DNA from: a bacterium
GTDB lineage: Bacteria; Babelota; Babeliae; Babelales; Vermiphilaceae
Reading direction: 5' to 3'
NCBI GenBank assembly: GCA_016699125.1
Contig: CP064961.1
Coordinates: 620,001-684,000, forward strand
DNA length: 64,000 nucleotides
Of this stretch, positions 19,622-29,092 are shown piece after piece; the stretch's first letter is position 1, and every line of letters starts with the position of its first letter. A program made the position numbers and the translations under genes. The notes under the pieces are model-generated. The model was given only the letters and a program-made list of their open reading frames with translations, made no database searches and was not told the origin of the DNA.

Positions 19622-20500
19622 CTACATTCGCATGCGCTTGCTGAATAATGCAATAACTTTTTGCAATGCATCATTGAAATTGTTTATATCTATCATCTTA
19701 CAACCAGACCTCTTAATTAGTTCGTTCTGTTCTTGTACTCGATTTTGTAAACAGGTTGTGTGTGTATGGTCAAGCGTAACAAAGCGAGACAGATTCTGCT
19801 CAACATCTTCAATCCAGATGGTCCCGATTGAGGGAAATGTTCTTTCAAACTTATCTAGATACCGTAATACATACACATCATGACGGGCAGGCAAGTTTTT
19901 TATGCTTGAAATGAATTCATTTTCTATGCAATCAGAAAACCAAAATACAAGTTGATTTTTCTTATTGTGTTTCATTAAACACTCGTATACAGGTTTACTT
20001 GCTGTTCTTTTGCCCTTTGGTTGCCAAGAAAAAAGTGCCTCTAAAATAACATTAAGCCGATTACGTAGTTTGCTTGGCGGGATATAGAGTTCAATCTCTT
20101 CTGAAAACAAGATAAGTCCTAATGCATCTTTTGTATGTATTGCAATTAACGCAATCGCATAAGCTATCTCAGAAATAAGTTCACGTTTTGAAATGCTTGT
20201 ACCATAAAAAAGTGACGCAGAAATATCAATGACCAACATGATGGTATGATCTTTTTCTTGATAAAACTGTTTTACCAATAATTGCGACATTCTATTTGAA
20301 GCATGCCAATCAATAAAACGGATGTCATCACCCATCTGATATTCGCGTAATGCATCAAAATCAAAGCCTATTCCCTTAATTTTTGATCGCGCTCCCCCCG
20401 CCATCTGATTTCTAATCATGCGTCTTGTGCAAAACGTAAGCTGTTTAATTTTTGATAATGTTTCGGCAGAGAGGTTACTAGATGACCTTTCTATAACCAT
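19622..20500 (-). CDS. DUF58 (von Willebrand A-like) protein
   Basis: 292 residues with the DUF58 signature: GIGFDFDALREYQMGDDIRFIDWHASNR, followed by a vWA-like strand with an adhesion-site type DISASLFYG (DxSxS metal site). Such proteins occur with MoxR-family AAA+ ATPases and are thought to help assemble or activate periplasmic or membrane complexes. Here the gene overlaps the 3' end of serS by 10 bp and is followed by a DUF4381-like gene, so it is part of the serS transcript. No MoxR gene is visible. Confidence 0.9.
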   Translation of the reverse strand: MVIERSSSNLSAETLSKIKQLTFCTRRMIRNQMAGGARSKIKGIGFDFDALREYQMGDDIRFIDWHASNRMSQLLVKQFYQEKDHTIMLVIDISASLFYGTSISKRELISEIAYAIALIAIHTKDALGLILFSEEIELYIPPSKLRNRLNVILEALFSWQPKGKRTASKPVYECLMKHNKKNQLVFWFSDCIENEFISSIKNLPARHDVYVLRYLDKFERTFPSIGTIWIEDVEQNLSRFVTLDHTHTTCLQNRVQEQNELIKRSGCKMIDINNFNDALQKVIALFSKRMRM

Positions 20501-21723
20501 AAGCCCTCTTTTTTTAACACTTCAGGCAGAGCAATGGTTCCATCTTCCTGTTGATATTGTTCCAACAAGGCAACCATAAGGCGAGGAAGTGCTAAAGATG
20601 ACGCATTGAGCGTATGTACAAACCTGTTTTTTCCTTCACATTTATATCTCATCAAACCCCGACGGGCTTGAAAATCTGTACAGTTACTTGCGGAAGATAC
20701 TTCATAATACTGCTTTTGGCCAGGCAACCATACTTCGATATCGTATGTCTTTGCTGATTGAAAGGAACAGTCTTGTGCTGCAAGCAAGCTAACACGATAA
20801 TGAAGTCCTAATGTTTTTAGAATATCTTCTGCGCAGGCAATCATTCGCTCTAGCTCTGCGGCAGATTTTCCTGGTTCACAAATTACGTATACTTCCACCT
20901 TTTCAAACTGATGAATTCGGATTAATCCCCTTTCTGCTGACCCATAAGTGCCAGCTTCCCTTCGAAAGCAGCTGGTAAACGCGGTAAAAGAGAGAGGGAG
21001 CTCTTGTTCGTCAAAAATATGATCTCGATACATATTGGCAATATTTACTTCAGAGGTAGGTGTTAAAAAAAGTGCATCTGCATCAATATGGTACACCTGA
21101 TCTCTAAATTTTGGGAAATTACCTGATATCGTTAAAGATTCTTCGTTGATAAAAAAGGGAGGTAAAACTACCTCAAAACCATGCTTGATATTATTTCTAA
21201 GCATCAGCATGCCCAAAGCATAAATCAAGCGAGCCCCGTCGCCACGATAAAATGCAAAGTTTGAAGCAGTCATTTTTGCCGCTGTTTTAAAGTCGAACCA
21301 GCCTAGCTTTTCATTCAATGCAACATGATGTAATGGTTCAAAATTGAATACAGGTTTAGCGCCCCATTCTCTTACCACCAGATTTGCCTCTTTGCCACCA
21401 TCAGGAAGATCTTGGAAAGGAATATTTGGCGCCGTTAGATATAAAGCGTTAAAATCACTTTCTAATTCAGCTAATGAACTTTCTTTTTCTTTGATCATCT
21501 GCCCAAGTTGTAAAGATTTTTGACGCATCTGGTCGGTCAAACCTTGTTTTGCCTGACTTGCAAGTTCGTTTTTTTCTTGGCGTAATTTATCAAGTTCAAT
21601 CTTTAAGTTTTTTAGGCCTATATAATACCGATATAGTTTTTCTCCATCAAAAGATGGGTCTTTTCTTTTAAGTTGCTTGATAATGCGTTCTGGATCGTCA
21701 TGAAATAAATTTAAATCAATCAT
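20491..21723 (-). CDS. serS: seryl-tRNA synthetase
   Basis: Class II synthetase charging tRNA-Ser. The N-terminal coiled-coil arm (~25-100, with KNLKIELDKLRQEKNELA) reaches the long variable arm. Motif 2 reads TSCFRREAGTYG with ERGLIRIHQFEKVE, and TPTSEVNIANMYRD sits in the substrate site. Motif 3 with the terminal region is NASSLALPRLMVALLEQYQ. Length 410 is normal. The start ATG is preceded by GAAAGGG. Its 3' end overlaps the DUF58 gene. Confidence 0.97.
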   Translation of the reverse strand: MIDLNLFHDDPERIIKQLKRKDPSFDGEKLYRYYIGLKNLKIELDKLRQEKNELASQAKQGLTDQMRQKSLQLGQMIKEKESSLAELESDFNALYLTAPNIPFQDLPDGGKEANLVVREWGAKPVFNFEPLHHVALNEKLGWFDFKTAAKMTASNFAFYRGDGARLIYALGMLMLRNNIKHGFEVVLPPFFINEESLTISGNFPKFRDQVYHIDADALFLTPTSEVNIANMYRDHIFDEQELPLSFTAFTSCFRREAGTYGSAERGLIRIHQFEKVEVYVICEPGKSAAELERMIACAEDILKTLGLHYRVSLLAAQDCSFQSAKTYDIEVWLPGQKQYYEVSSASNCTDFQARRGLMRYKCEGKNRFVHTLNASSLALPRLMVALLEQYQQEDGTIALPEVLKKEGLWL

Positions 21724-21914
21724 CGTTTAACCCTTTCAAAAACTAATTACAATGAGAACAGTATACCCTAAAAAAAGGAATTTGGCCAAAGCATTTCAGT
21801 ATCAGAAGATAATACACGCTGTTTAGAAAAGCTATTTTCAAAGCACGGTATCTGTGAGAGAAGGGACTTGTACCTAAGAGGTTTGATAAAAAGAGCTTTA
21901 AAAGTCTGCGGTTT

Positions 21915-22985
21915 TTAAACATCCAATACAGCACCTTTCTTTCGTCGCTCGAGATCAGCCTTTTGCAAAGGTATAATCAGATCGTCTAAATCACCAGCCA
22001 TAATATAATCAAGCTTTTTTAATGTAATATCAACTTGATGATCAGTAACACGATTTTGCGGAAAGTTATAGGTTCTAATTTTTTCCGAACGTTGCGCGGA
22101 CCCGACCATCTCTTTTCGTTGAGCACCAACTTCTGCATGTTGCCTTTCTTTTTCAAAGGCTAAGATTCGCGATTGCAACATTTTAAGCGCTTTGGCCTTA
22201 TTTTTATGTTGTGATCTTTCGTCTTGGCATGCAACAACTACGCCACTAGGAATATGTGTAATGCGTACTGCAGAATCGGTAGTATTTACGTGTTGGCCTC
22301 CCGCACCACTTGCTCGATAAACGTCGATCCTGAGATCTGCTGGATTGATATTTACGTCTACTTCCTCCGCTTCTGGCAGTACGGCGACCGTTGCCGTTGA
22401 GGTATGTACTCGGCCTGCAGTTTCTGTTTTGGGAACACGTTGCACTCGATGTACCCCTGCTTCAAATTTAAGATGAGCGTAGACATTTTCGCCTTCAATG
22501 TGCATGACTGCTTCGCGTACCCCACCAAGGTCTGTTAGACTTTCATCTACTAGAGAAACGCGCCAGCCTTTTTTTAGAGCATAATTAGTATACATTTTTA
22601 TGAGGTCTGCAGCAAAAAGCGCTGCTTCCTGCCCGCCTGTCCCTGCACGAATTTCCAAAAAAACTGATCTATTGTCATGTTCGTCTGCTGGAATGAGAGC
22701 ATTCTCTAAAATCTCTCTTTGTTCTTCAAGTTCTGCTATAACTTTCAAAAGTTCTTGCTCAAACAAAGATTTCATTTCTGAGTCGGTCAAGTAGAGCAAC
22801 TCCTGCCTGATTTTTTCGGCAGCAAGCTCATGCCTTCGTATCTCTTCTTTTAACAAAAGAAACTTGCCGAGCTTAGCAAGTTTCTTTTGTAATTCGATAC
22901 GATCTGAGGAGCCAATATCAGAAGAGGCAATACGATGTTCAAGTTCAGTTTTTTTCTTTGCAAGCAGCCCCCAATCAACATCCAT
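21915..22985 (-). CDS. prfA: peptide chain release factor 1
   Basis: Terminates translation at UAA and UAG. The GGQ loop is in [18 protein letters not shown]. The anticodon-like motif is of RF1 type (PKT, in [14 protein letters not shown]) rather than the SPF of RF2. I prefer the ATG at 22985 over the in-frame GTG at 22991 because GAGG lies at proper distance from the ATG. The length is 356 residues. rpmE is immediately upstream, a common order. prmC, the usual methyltransferase partner, does not follow here. Confidence 0.96.
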   Translation of the reverse strand: MDVDWGLLAKKKTELEHRIASSDIGSSDRIELQKKLAKLGKFLLLKEEIRRHELAAEKIRQELLYLTDSEMKSLFEQELLKVIAELEEQREILENALIPADEHDNRSVFLEIRAGTGGQEAALFAADLIKMYTNYALKKGWRVSLVDESLTDLGGVREAVMHIEGENVYAHLKFEAGVHRVQRVPKTETAGRVHTSTATVAVLPEAEEVDVNINPADLRIDVYRASGAGGQHVNTTDSAVRITHIPSGVVVACQDERSQHKNKAKALKMLQSRILAFEKERQHAEVGAQRKEMVGSAQRSEKIRTYNFPQNRVTDHQVDITLKKLDYIMAGDLDDLIIPLQKADLERRKKGAVLDV

Positions 22986-23005
22986 TTCCACCTCAAAAAC
23001 TGTGT

Positions 23006-23218
23006 CTAGAATTTTTTATTACTTTTCTGATAACGCTTTTCAAATTTTTCTATGCGACCAGCAGTGTCAACAAACTTTTGTGCACCAGTATAAAATGGGT
23101 GGCATTCTGAGCATAAAGTGACTTTGAGGTCCTGTTTTGTTGACCTGGTTTTGAATTCGTTTCCACATGTACAATGAACCATTACATCAAATAATTCTGG
23201 ATGGATATTTTTTTTCAT
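23006..23218 (-). CDS. rpmE: 50S ribosomal protein L31 (zinc form)
   Basis: 70 residues starting [22 protein letters not shown]; cysteines in CTC and [11 protein letters not shown] show the zinc-binding form of L31. The C-terminus is [12 protein letters not shown]. Lies 20 nt upstream of prfA in the same direction. Confidence 0.96.
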   Translation of the reverse strand: MKKNIHPELFDVMVHCTCGNEFKTRSTKQDLKVTLCSECHPFYTGAQKFVDTAGRIEKFEKRYQKSNKKF

Positions 23219-23317
23219 AAAAGAACCTTGAAAGTTACAATATTTGTATTTTACAAAATCGCCAATAAAATTAATACAAATTTACCAATATATACATTAC
23301 TTGTAAAGTAAAGTTTC

Positions 23318-24853
23318 TTAATTTGGAACCCTTTTTCCTACAAACATCTCTTCCTGTTTCGAAATCGTGAAACTTTTTGCCTTATCTATATATTTAGTAA
23401 CAATATCGGTTACCAGATTATCAATTATAACATAGAGCTTTTCTAGAGAATTTTGTTCTTCCAAAAGCTCAAGCTCCGTTTTAACAACTTCAAACATACT
23501 AACGATATCAGCGTGACTAAAGCCATTGACCAGTTGTGCTATAAACAGATTTCTTTCATTTGAAAATAGCTGCTTTAATGCTTGCTGTGTCAATGTGTCA
23601 TATTCGATTTCAAAAAGCTCTTTCACTTTAAACTCTATAAGCTCCTTTCTTGTTTTTAAAGAAGGTAAAGGCATATAGATAAGCTCCTGAATGCGTCTTT
23701 GCATGGCTGAATCAAGAACAACTTTATGATTTGTGGCAGCAACAAGAAGAAACTTCTGACTTGCTTGTCCAAGCCGATTGAGAAAGTGATTTACCACTCT
23801 ATGTTCCAGGCTACCGGCAGTCAATAAGGATCGATCAACAAAAAGTGAATCTGCTTCGTCTATAAAAATTACCAACCCATTGTCAGAGGCTTCTGCCCAG
23901 TCGAACAATGAGTCAATTGCCTGTATGCCTGCTCCATCTTGGAAAAAGGCTCCGCCGGTTGTTTCTGCAAAATCCATGCCCGATTCGTGAGCCAAATATC
24001 GTGCAAACATAGTTTTGCCTGTGCCAGGCGGCCCCCACAGTAAAATATTTTTATAAAATAGTCTATTGTGTTTTCTTTTCCTTAGGCGAGTATTGGTTGT
24101 TTTTGTCACACGTACAAGTTTTAACAAACGATCTTTCACTTCATCATCCAAGATCATTGTGCATTGTTGCTCAGGCCAAAACCAACTTTTTATGCGGTCT
24201 AAGATACCCATTTTCTTGCGTATTAGAACTTTTGGCTCTCTCATTTTTTGAAGTACAAATGTTTCAAACGTTGTCCATAGAAGACGTACACCATAATAAA
24301 GACTTGCAGAGATAGCAAATCCTATACCAACATTAATTGCGTACGAAGCAATATCTCGCAGATCAAAAAAGGACCCAAAATAAGAGCGCCCAATTTTACG
24401 TATTTGCGGAGCAGCCTGCTCCGCACCGTTTGCCATTCCTGTTAAAAATGCAACCTGTGCATTGCCAACGTTATTTCCAGCCATAGCTGCGTGTTGACTC
24501 CATTCACCTGTTCCCTCGTTCATTGCACTGCCTACATTTTTTAATGAGGAAACTAATACTTTCCCAACTCCTTGGCCAACTTTTTCAAAATCGATGTCTT
24601 TTGCAGATCCTGCAAGGTCTATTTTTACTGCGATTGGAGATAGCTCTTTAGGTAAAACGATTGAACTTAAATCGATTTTAGGGGCATTACAAACTGAAAT
24701 TTGAAGACTCAAAGTCAGAGGTATGACTAAAATGATGAATGTATAATTAGCATCAAGTTTAAAGTTAAAGCAAGGTTTGCTCATAAAATCCCAATTGAAC
24801 TGTAAAAAATGGTTGATATAATCAAGATTTTTATTATATTTTAACATGTACAA
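23318..24853 (-). CDS. membrane-anchored AAA+ ATPase resembling ATAD3
   Basis: A signal-like hydrophobic stretch (~37-54), a small helical region to ~160, a membrane helix (~169-193), then a classic AAA+ module: Walker A GPPGTGKT (274-281), Walker B VIFIDEADS (~325-333), sensor 1 VAATN and arginine region MQRRIQELI. The order and local sequence match what I recall of mitochondrial ATAD3: a helix, then REPKVLIRKK, then LFYKNILLWGPPGTGKTMFA, HESGMDFAETTGG, LFDWAEASDNGL and NHFLNRLGQASQKFLL. The AAA domain would face the cytoplasm. The start is uncertain: 24853 or the ATG at 24784, which begins MSKPCFNF. An FtsH-type protease is excluded, since no zinc motif HExxH is present. Confidence 0.85.
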   Translation of the reverse strand: MYMLKYNKNLDYINHFLQFNWDFMSKPCFNFKLDANYTFIILVIPLTLSLQISVCNAPKIDLSSIVLPKELSPIAVKIDLAGSAKDIDFEKVGQGVGKVLVSSLKNVGSAMNEGTGEWSQHAAMAGNNVGNAQVAFLTGMANGAEQAAPQIRKIGRSYFGSFFDLRDIASYAINVGIGFAISASLYYGVRLLWTTFETFVLQKMREPKVLIRKKMGILDRIKSWFWPEQQCTMILDDEVKDRLLKLVRVTKTTNTRLRKRKHNRLFYKNILLWGPPGTGKTMFARYLAHESGMDFAETTGGAFFQDGAGIQAIDSLFDWAEASDNGLVIFIDEADSLFVDRSLLTAGSLEHRVVNHFLNRLGQASQKFLLVAATNHKVVLDSAMQRRIQELIYMPLPSLKTRKELIEFKVKELFEIEYDTLTQQALKQLFSNERNLFIAQLVNGFSHADIVSMFEVVKTELELLEEQNSLEKLYVIIDNLVTDIVTKYIDKAKSFTISKQEEMFVGKRVPN

Positions 24854-24892
24854 TAAAACATATTTTCATTATATAAAAAAATACAGAAAACA

Positions 24893-25492
24893 ATGAAAAA
24901 AACAAGAATTTTCACTATTTTGCTATTTTTACAACTCTTTAGTATCCCATTCTTTGCGCTTATAGAATATAAAAAACCGTATAATTGCTACTCAGGATGG
25001 ATTTTTTTATTTCAAAGAGGGCAAAATTTTTATGAAAAAAAGGTTCCTGCAGATCAAAAGGCAACATTTATAAGCTTTTTAGAGTCATACGATATTGACA
25101 AAAAAGCTATAAACGCCGCGCTTGAAGTCTCAAATGAACAGGTTTTTTATGACCTCTCTGAAGTTGAAAAATATGAATTAATTCAAACCGGTTTAACCAT
25201 TGCAAGTGCAATGATAGCATGGCGCAAAACGCACGAGTGCCCTTATCTTGTTTCAGCAGCAGGAGGTTGTGATAAGGCTTTTGCATGGAAATATCCTGAA
25301 GCATTTGCATTATATACGCAACTCGAGCTTAATGTTACAAGTGGGAAAAATTTAGTAAAACAATTCAATTCCAATGAAAAACTTATACTCTTTACGACTG
25401 AACAATTAAAAAGCCACTTCAAAAAAGATTTAGAGGTCGCTGGATTGACAGATGAAAACTTTTGCATTCCAGACTATAAAAGTAGAAAATAA
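24893..25492 (+). CDS. exported protein, 199 aa
   Basis: Unknown. A signal peptide (IFTILLFLQLFSIPFFALI) is followed by ~170 soluble residues with scattered Cys (NCYSG, ECPYL, GGCDKA, NFCIP), suggesting disulfides outside the cytoplasm. It is divergent from the ATAD3-like gene, with start codons only 40 bp apart. The next exported gene starts 32 nt after its stop, so the two are probably one transcript. The ribosome site is weak. Confidence 0.7.
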   Translation: MKKTRIFTILLFLQLFSIPFFALIEYKKPYNCYSGWIFLFQRGQNFYEKKVPADQKATFISFLESYDIDKKAINAALEVSNEQVFYDLSEVEKYELIQTGLTIASAMIAWRKTHECPYLVSAAGGCDKAFAWKYPEAFALYTQLELNVTSGKNLVKQFNSNEKLILFTTEQLKSHFKKDLEVAGLTDENFCIPDYKSRK

Positions 25493-25523
25493 GGCTTGTT
25501 TGTCATGTAATGAAAGGTTGCAC

Positions 25524-26171
25524 ATGAAGAAAATATTTTTAACAAGTATATTAGTTATAGGTGTACTACAACAGAGCAAAGCCATGGAAGGGGTTGTGTC
25601 TAGTGAAAAACGAGGACCGTATTTATTGGGGCCTTCATACTGTTATATTAAGGCGAATAACCTGTTTTTGAATATGTATGAAACTGTTAGATTGGAAGAA
25701 CTTGAGGCGAGGTGCTTGCCTTTTGTAGAAGCATCAATTGACATGCAATCACCTTTGGAGAGCGCTGAACAATGGTATATGCAAGGTTTTATAAAAAAGT
25801 GCTTAGAAGAGAACTGTTGTCCAGTGAACAGTGTTCCTCAAAAAATCTTTCTCTATCAAGCAACATTAAAAAATGTTGCAACGCTGTTTTTTAATCAGTA
25901 TGCGATTGAAATTTCTATGCCAGTAGCTTCAAAACTGCGTGACGAGCAGGGGTGCGTTATTCGCATGATGAATAAAATTCAAGGGTCGATACCATTGAAA
26001 AATCTTGCGAAAGCAATAAATGAAAGTCTTTCAGGGGCAAACTGTCCTACTTATAGACAGGGATATCGGGATTTTTCAAAGTTATATCTAGATATTGATC
26101 TATCTCAAGTTACCGTTGACTTTTTTACTGCTGAGGTTACACCAGTTATTGAGGAATATATTGAATACTGA
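25524..26171 (+). CDS. exported protein, 215 aa
   Basis: Unknown. I start at the ATG at 25524 (MKKIFLTSILVIGVLQQSKA, a good signal peptide with GAAAGG upstream) rather than at an in-frame ATG 72 nt earlier that overlaps the preceding gene. The mature part contains five cysteines (ARCLPF, KKCLEENCC, NCPTY) and no known motif, so it is a probable disulfide-bearing extracytoplasmic protein. A strong intrinsic terminator follows at 26221. Confidence 0.7.
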   Translation: MKKIFLTSILVIGVLQQSKAMEGVVSSEKRGPYLLGPSYCYIKANNLFLNMYETVRLEELEARCLPFVEASIDMQSPLESAEQWYMQGFIKKCLEENCCPVNSVPQKIFLYQATLKNVATLFFNQYAIEISMPVASKLRDEQGCVIRMMNKIQGSIPLKNLAKAINESLSGANCPTYRQGYRDFSKLYLDIDLSQVTVDFFTAEVTPVIEEYIEY

Positions 26172-26220
26172 TGGTAATAGTTGTATCTGTATGGTATCAA
26201 ATTTTGTAATGGACAAGTAA

Positions 26221-26270
26221 AAATAATAGTCACAAGTCAGAAAGATTTGCTTTATGACTATTATTTTTTT
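26221..26270 (+). terminator. intrinsic terminator
   Basis: AAATAATAGTCA (26221-26232) pairs perfectly with TGACTATTATTT (26255-26266), then a T-run to 26270. Ends the transcript of the two exported genes. Confidence 0.85.
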
Positions 26271-26323
26271 ATATTCGTATCTAAATAAAAAACAACCCTT
26301 TAAATAATGAAATTTATATAGCA

Positions 26324-26635
26324 ATGATTATCTCTTTATCTATTTATTTTTTTTTCATCTGTACTGTTGTGCTGTGCAATGAGGTTGTTCCGGTTGAAAA
26401 TCAAAATAAAGCCAACGTGATAGCTACCCTGGTAAAAGCTTCTGCGAAAAAACAAAAAAGAAATATCAATGATTCAAATAAACATGATAAAGAGCTTGCA
26501 GATGAAGACGATGATGAAGATGCGATAGTTTACACTGACCATTCAATACTTACTCGGCTTCGCGCATATTCAAAATTAGCCGCACTTGTTCTTGTCAGCG
26601 CACTGGTGTATTATTTTGTATACAAATACAAGTAA
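26324..26635 (+). CDS. small exported/membrane protein, 103 aa
   Basis: Unknown. N-terminal hydrophobic segment (~3-18), a Lys/Asn-rich then strongly acidic middle (run of Asp/Glu at ~61-68), and a C-terminal membrane helix (~83-99, LAALVLVSALVYYFVY). A bitopic envelope protein is likely. The ATG at 26324 has no strong ribosome site, so the start is uncertain. It stands alone between the terminator and a convergent HAD gene. Confidence 0.55.
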   Translation: MIISLSIYFFFICTVVLCNEVVPVENQNKANVIATLVKASAKKQKRNINDSNKHDKELADEDDDEDAIVYTDHSILTRLRAYSKLAALVLVSALVYYFVYKYK

Positions 26636-26646
26636 ATGATCAGTTT

Positions 26647-27672
26647 TTATAGTTGATAGTTCCGCAAAACATATGAGTCCTCTTTTTTTGACAAAACATT
26701 CTGTTCAAGCAAGCCTTTTACAATATCTTTGGTTGTTTTTACAATGTATCCTTCAAGATTATTGATCGTCTTTTTTGCTGCAATCACATTCGCCTGTTTG
26801 TCGTCAAAAAAAATAATTTTTTTAATCTTTTTGCCCCTTTTTTGTTCTATTTCAGTTTTTAAAAGAGTTTCAAGTATAGTAAAGTATTCTGCATCAGGTT
26901 TTTCATATCCTTCTGATTTACCATTCTCTTTTCGTGCAAAAAAGATTCTATTTTTTTGGGCTTCTGTTTCGTTTGCGTTTTTAATTCTGTGTATAAAATC
27001 TGCAAATGGTTTTGGCAGTTTTTTATTGCTGATATCCAAATACGTATCTAACCAGCTTTGTGTTGGCTGAGTCACAAGGGTAAAAGCTGCTGTATTACTA
27101 AAAGCATTGGAGGATTTTTTGTCGATTGATGCTGCAACATCAACATATGAAACATAATCTTTGTTGGTTGCAAAAACAATTGTTACATCACGATGTTTTT
27201 TATTTTCTATCAAAGAATACAAAAGATCAAATACACCTGGTAAAAAATCGGTGTACTTCCACGTTGTATTCAAAAGGCTTGGAATAAATGATTGAAAACG
27301 TTCTGAATAGGTTCCCTGTACACCTAAAAACGCAAACTGCATGCATCCTCCGCCTGGTGCAGGCTGGTTGTTAAAACAGAATCGCTTGTCGCCACACGAT
27401 CTTTCTTGGCGATGGTTCCTGACAGATAATAGGTTGAAAAAGTTCATTGGTAGGCTTTTCCAGACGATTGAAAGATTTCTTTTTAACTTATTAAGGCCGG
27501 TTGAGCCGATAAGTGTGTCATCAAGATCAAATACAAGAACAGTTGTTTCAGGTTTTTTTTCAGATGTTAATTGGACTTTCTTCTCAGTTGCAACTTCGCC
27601 TGCAAGGATTGGTAGTTGCACTGTAACTATGAAAAAAAACGGTCTGAGTGTTTTGCGTATAAGGTAATTCAT
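26647..27672 (-). CDS. exported HAD-superfamily phosphatase-like protein
   Basis: After a hydrophobic N-terminal segment (~11-24), HAD motif I is intact: FDLDDT with D49 and D51. Motif II is the FATN segment, the conserved Lys is in YEKPDAE, and motif IV is IIFFDDKQANV. A large cap lies between motifs I and II (~60-150, with several Cys). This predicts a Mg-dependent phosphohydrolase acting outside the cytoplasm or anchored in the membrane. The substrate is unknown. The start has AAAGGA upstream. The gene upstream (27702-28463) is in the same direction, 29 nt away. A second, altered exported HAD lies at 48.8 kb. Confidence 0.8.
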   Translation of the reverse strand: MNYLIRKTLRPFFFIVTVQLPILAGEVATEKKVQLTSEKKPETTVLVFDLDDTLIGSTGLNKLKRNLSIVWKSLPMNFFNLLSVRNHRQERSCGDKRFCFNNQPAPGGGCMQFAFLGVQGTYSERFQSFIPSLLNTTWKYTDFLPGVFDLLYSLIENKKHRDVTIVFATNKDYVSYVDVAASIDKKSSNAFSNTAAFTLVTQPTQSWLDTYLDISNKKLPKPFADFIHRIKNANETEAQKNRIFFARKENGKSEGYEKPDAEYFTILETLLKTEIEQKRGKKIKKIIFFDDKQANVIAAKKTINNLEGYIVKTTKDIVKGLLEQNVLSKKEDSYVLRNYQL

Positions 27673-27701
27673 TTTTTCCTTTCTTGAAATTTTATCTGTT
27701 G

Positions 27702-28463
27702 TTATTTAACGTTATCTTTGTCGTATCGCACGCTCCATTTTTTGTCTGAAGGTAGAAATCTTTCAGGATAGAGGATTTTTTCTAACCTTGTTTGATTTGA
27801 CGGGCTTAATGCATCGTGATATTGTGTACAGTATCGTTCAAGTTTTGCACGTTCGTTTGGTCCGTTCTTTATATTAAAATCAATAGTATTCAAAAGCGAG
27901 GTATCGATACCAGCTTCTTTGAGCCGTTGTTCTAAAAGCTCAACCGTTTCAATATTATTCCCATAATATAGTGGGGTAGAATTGACCACTGCAGAACTGT
28001 CTTTCTTTGACCAGTAGGTGAGATTTTTATAACGTTCATCTTTTGCATCAATAAATCGTCTGAATCTATCTGGATTTAAACGTAGGTTTTTTTGATAGAG
28101 ATTTGCATAATCATCGGCATATTCAAATAGAATTGGATACTTTGTGGCCGCAGCTGCAAAGATGGTGAATGGTCCTTTGTACACGCAGCCATCAACATAC
28201 AGATGTCCGTCCTTCTTAGAACGATGCCGTTGCATCCAAAAGAGAGCTTGTAAAAACTTCAACTTGCCAGGTTTACCCGAAAAGGGTAATGCCAATTTTA
28301 AAAGATCTATGGCCAAAGAAAAACTGTCTGGTTTGAAAATTTTGTAAAGCTCAAATGGTTGGCTATCCATGGCATGGTCAGTCTGCTGAGCGTTATTAAA
28401 ATTAATCAGAATGAGCATGTTTATTAAAAGAAGCTTGTTTAGGGCAGATAGGTACTGTTTCAT
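27702..28463 (-). CDS. exported protein, 253 aa
   Basis: Unknown. A signal peptide (LNKLLLINMLILINFNNA) is followed by a soluble, Tyr- and Lys-rich protein. Segments such as YKGPFTIFAAAATKYPILFEYADD are helical. No catalytic motif is recognised. The start has GGAGAG upstream. It is co-oriented with and just upstream of the exported HAD gene, so the two may share a role. Confidence 0.7.
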   Translation of the reverse strand: MKQYLSALNKLLLINMLILINFNNAQQTDHAMDSQPFELYKIFKPDSFSLAIDLLKLALPFSGKPGKLKFLQALFWMQRHRSKKDGHLYVDGCVYKGPFTIFAAAATKYPILFEYADDYANLYQKNLRLNPDRFRRFIDAKDERYKNLTYWSKKDSSAVVNSTPLYYGNNIETVELLEQRLKEAGIDTSLLNTIDFNIKNGPNERAKLERYCTQYHDALSPSNQTRLEKILYPERFLPSDKKWSVRYDKDNVK

Positions 28464-28814
28464 AGTGTCTCTCCGTTATTTAAAGCTTATTGATAGCGCA
28501 ATCAATTTATTTTATTTCTATTGAAAACATTTAAATAAATAAAAATCATGCAATCTTGTTATTAAGATAATAAAAAATAAAAAAATATCAAAAAATTTTT
28601 ATAAAATTTACAGACTGTTTATAATTGAAATAATATTGTTAGATAACTTTGTTTTCTACAGTTGCCTAAATCGACTAATTTCGTCATACTTACATGGATA
28701 AAAGCTTTCTTTCATTAAACAATTTCGAGAGCTTATGTTGCACGTCTCAAGTTTTTCTGAGATCGTATTATGTTAAATATTTTCTATTTGAGATACTGCG
28801 ATACAAGGCAAGCA
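28464..28814 (+). other. intergenic region, AT-rich
   Basis: About 350 bp of very AT-rich DNA between two divergent genes. No convincing gene, RNA or repeat is seen. It should contain the promoters for the exported protein on the minus strand and for the IS-disrupted gene on the plus strand, but I cannot place them with confidence. Confidence 0.5.
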
Positions 28815-29092
28815 ATGCAGCGAGGTTCTTGCGTTTGTGTGCTGCTTTTATTCATTTTTTCATGCAAACATTCTTGGTTGCCAGGCTGCACAGGAATGTA
28901 ACGAAAATCGCTTAATCACCGCTAGTATTTTACCAGCTTTTTTATGCTTATGGTTAGGCTTTGACTTTTTTTTACAACCATTGAAAGATGATTTTCCTGA
29001 TTATTACATTCATGAAGAACAACCGAATACATGGTTTTGTAATGATAAATCGGTCTCATGGTTTCCTTCCGCTGAAGGACATGTATTTACTA

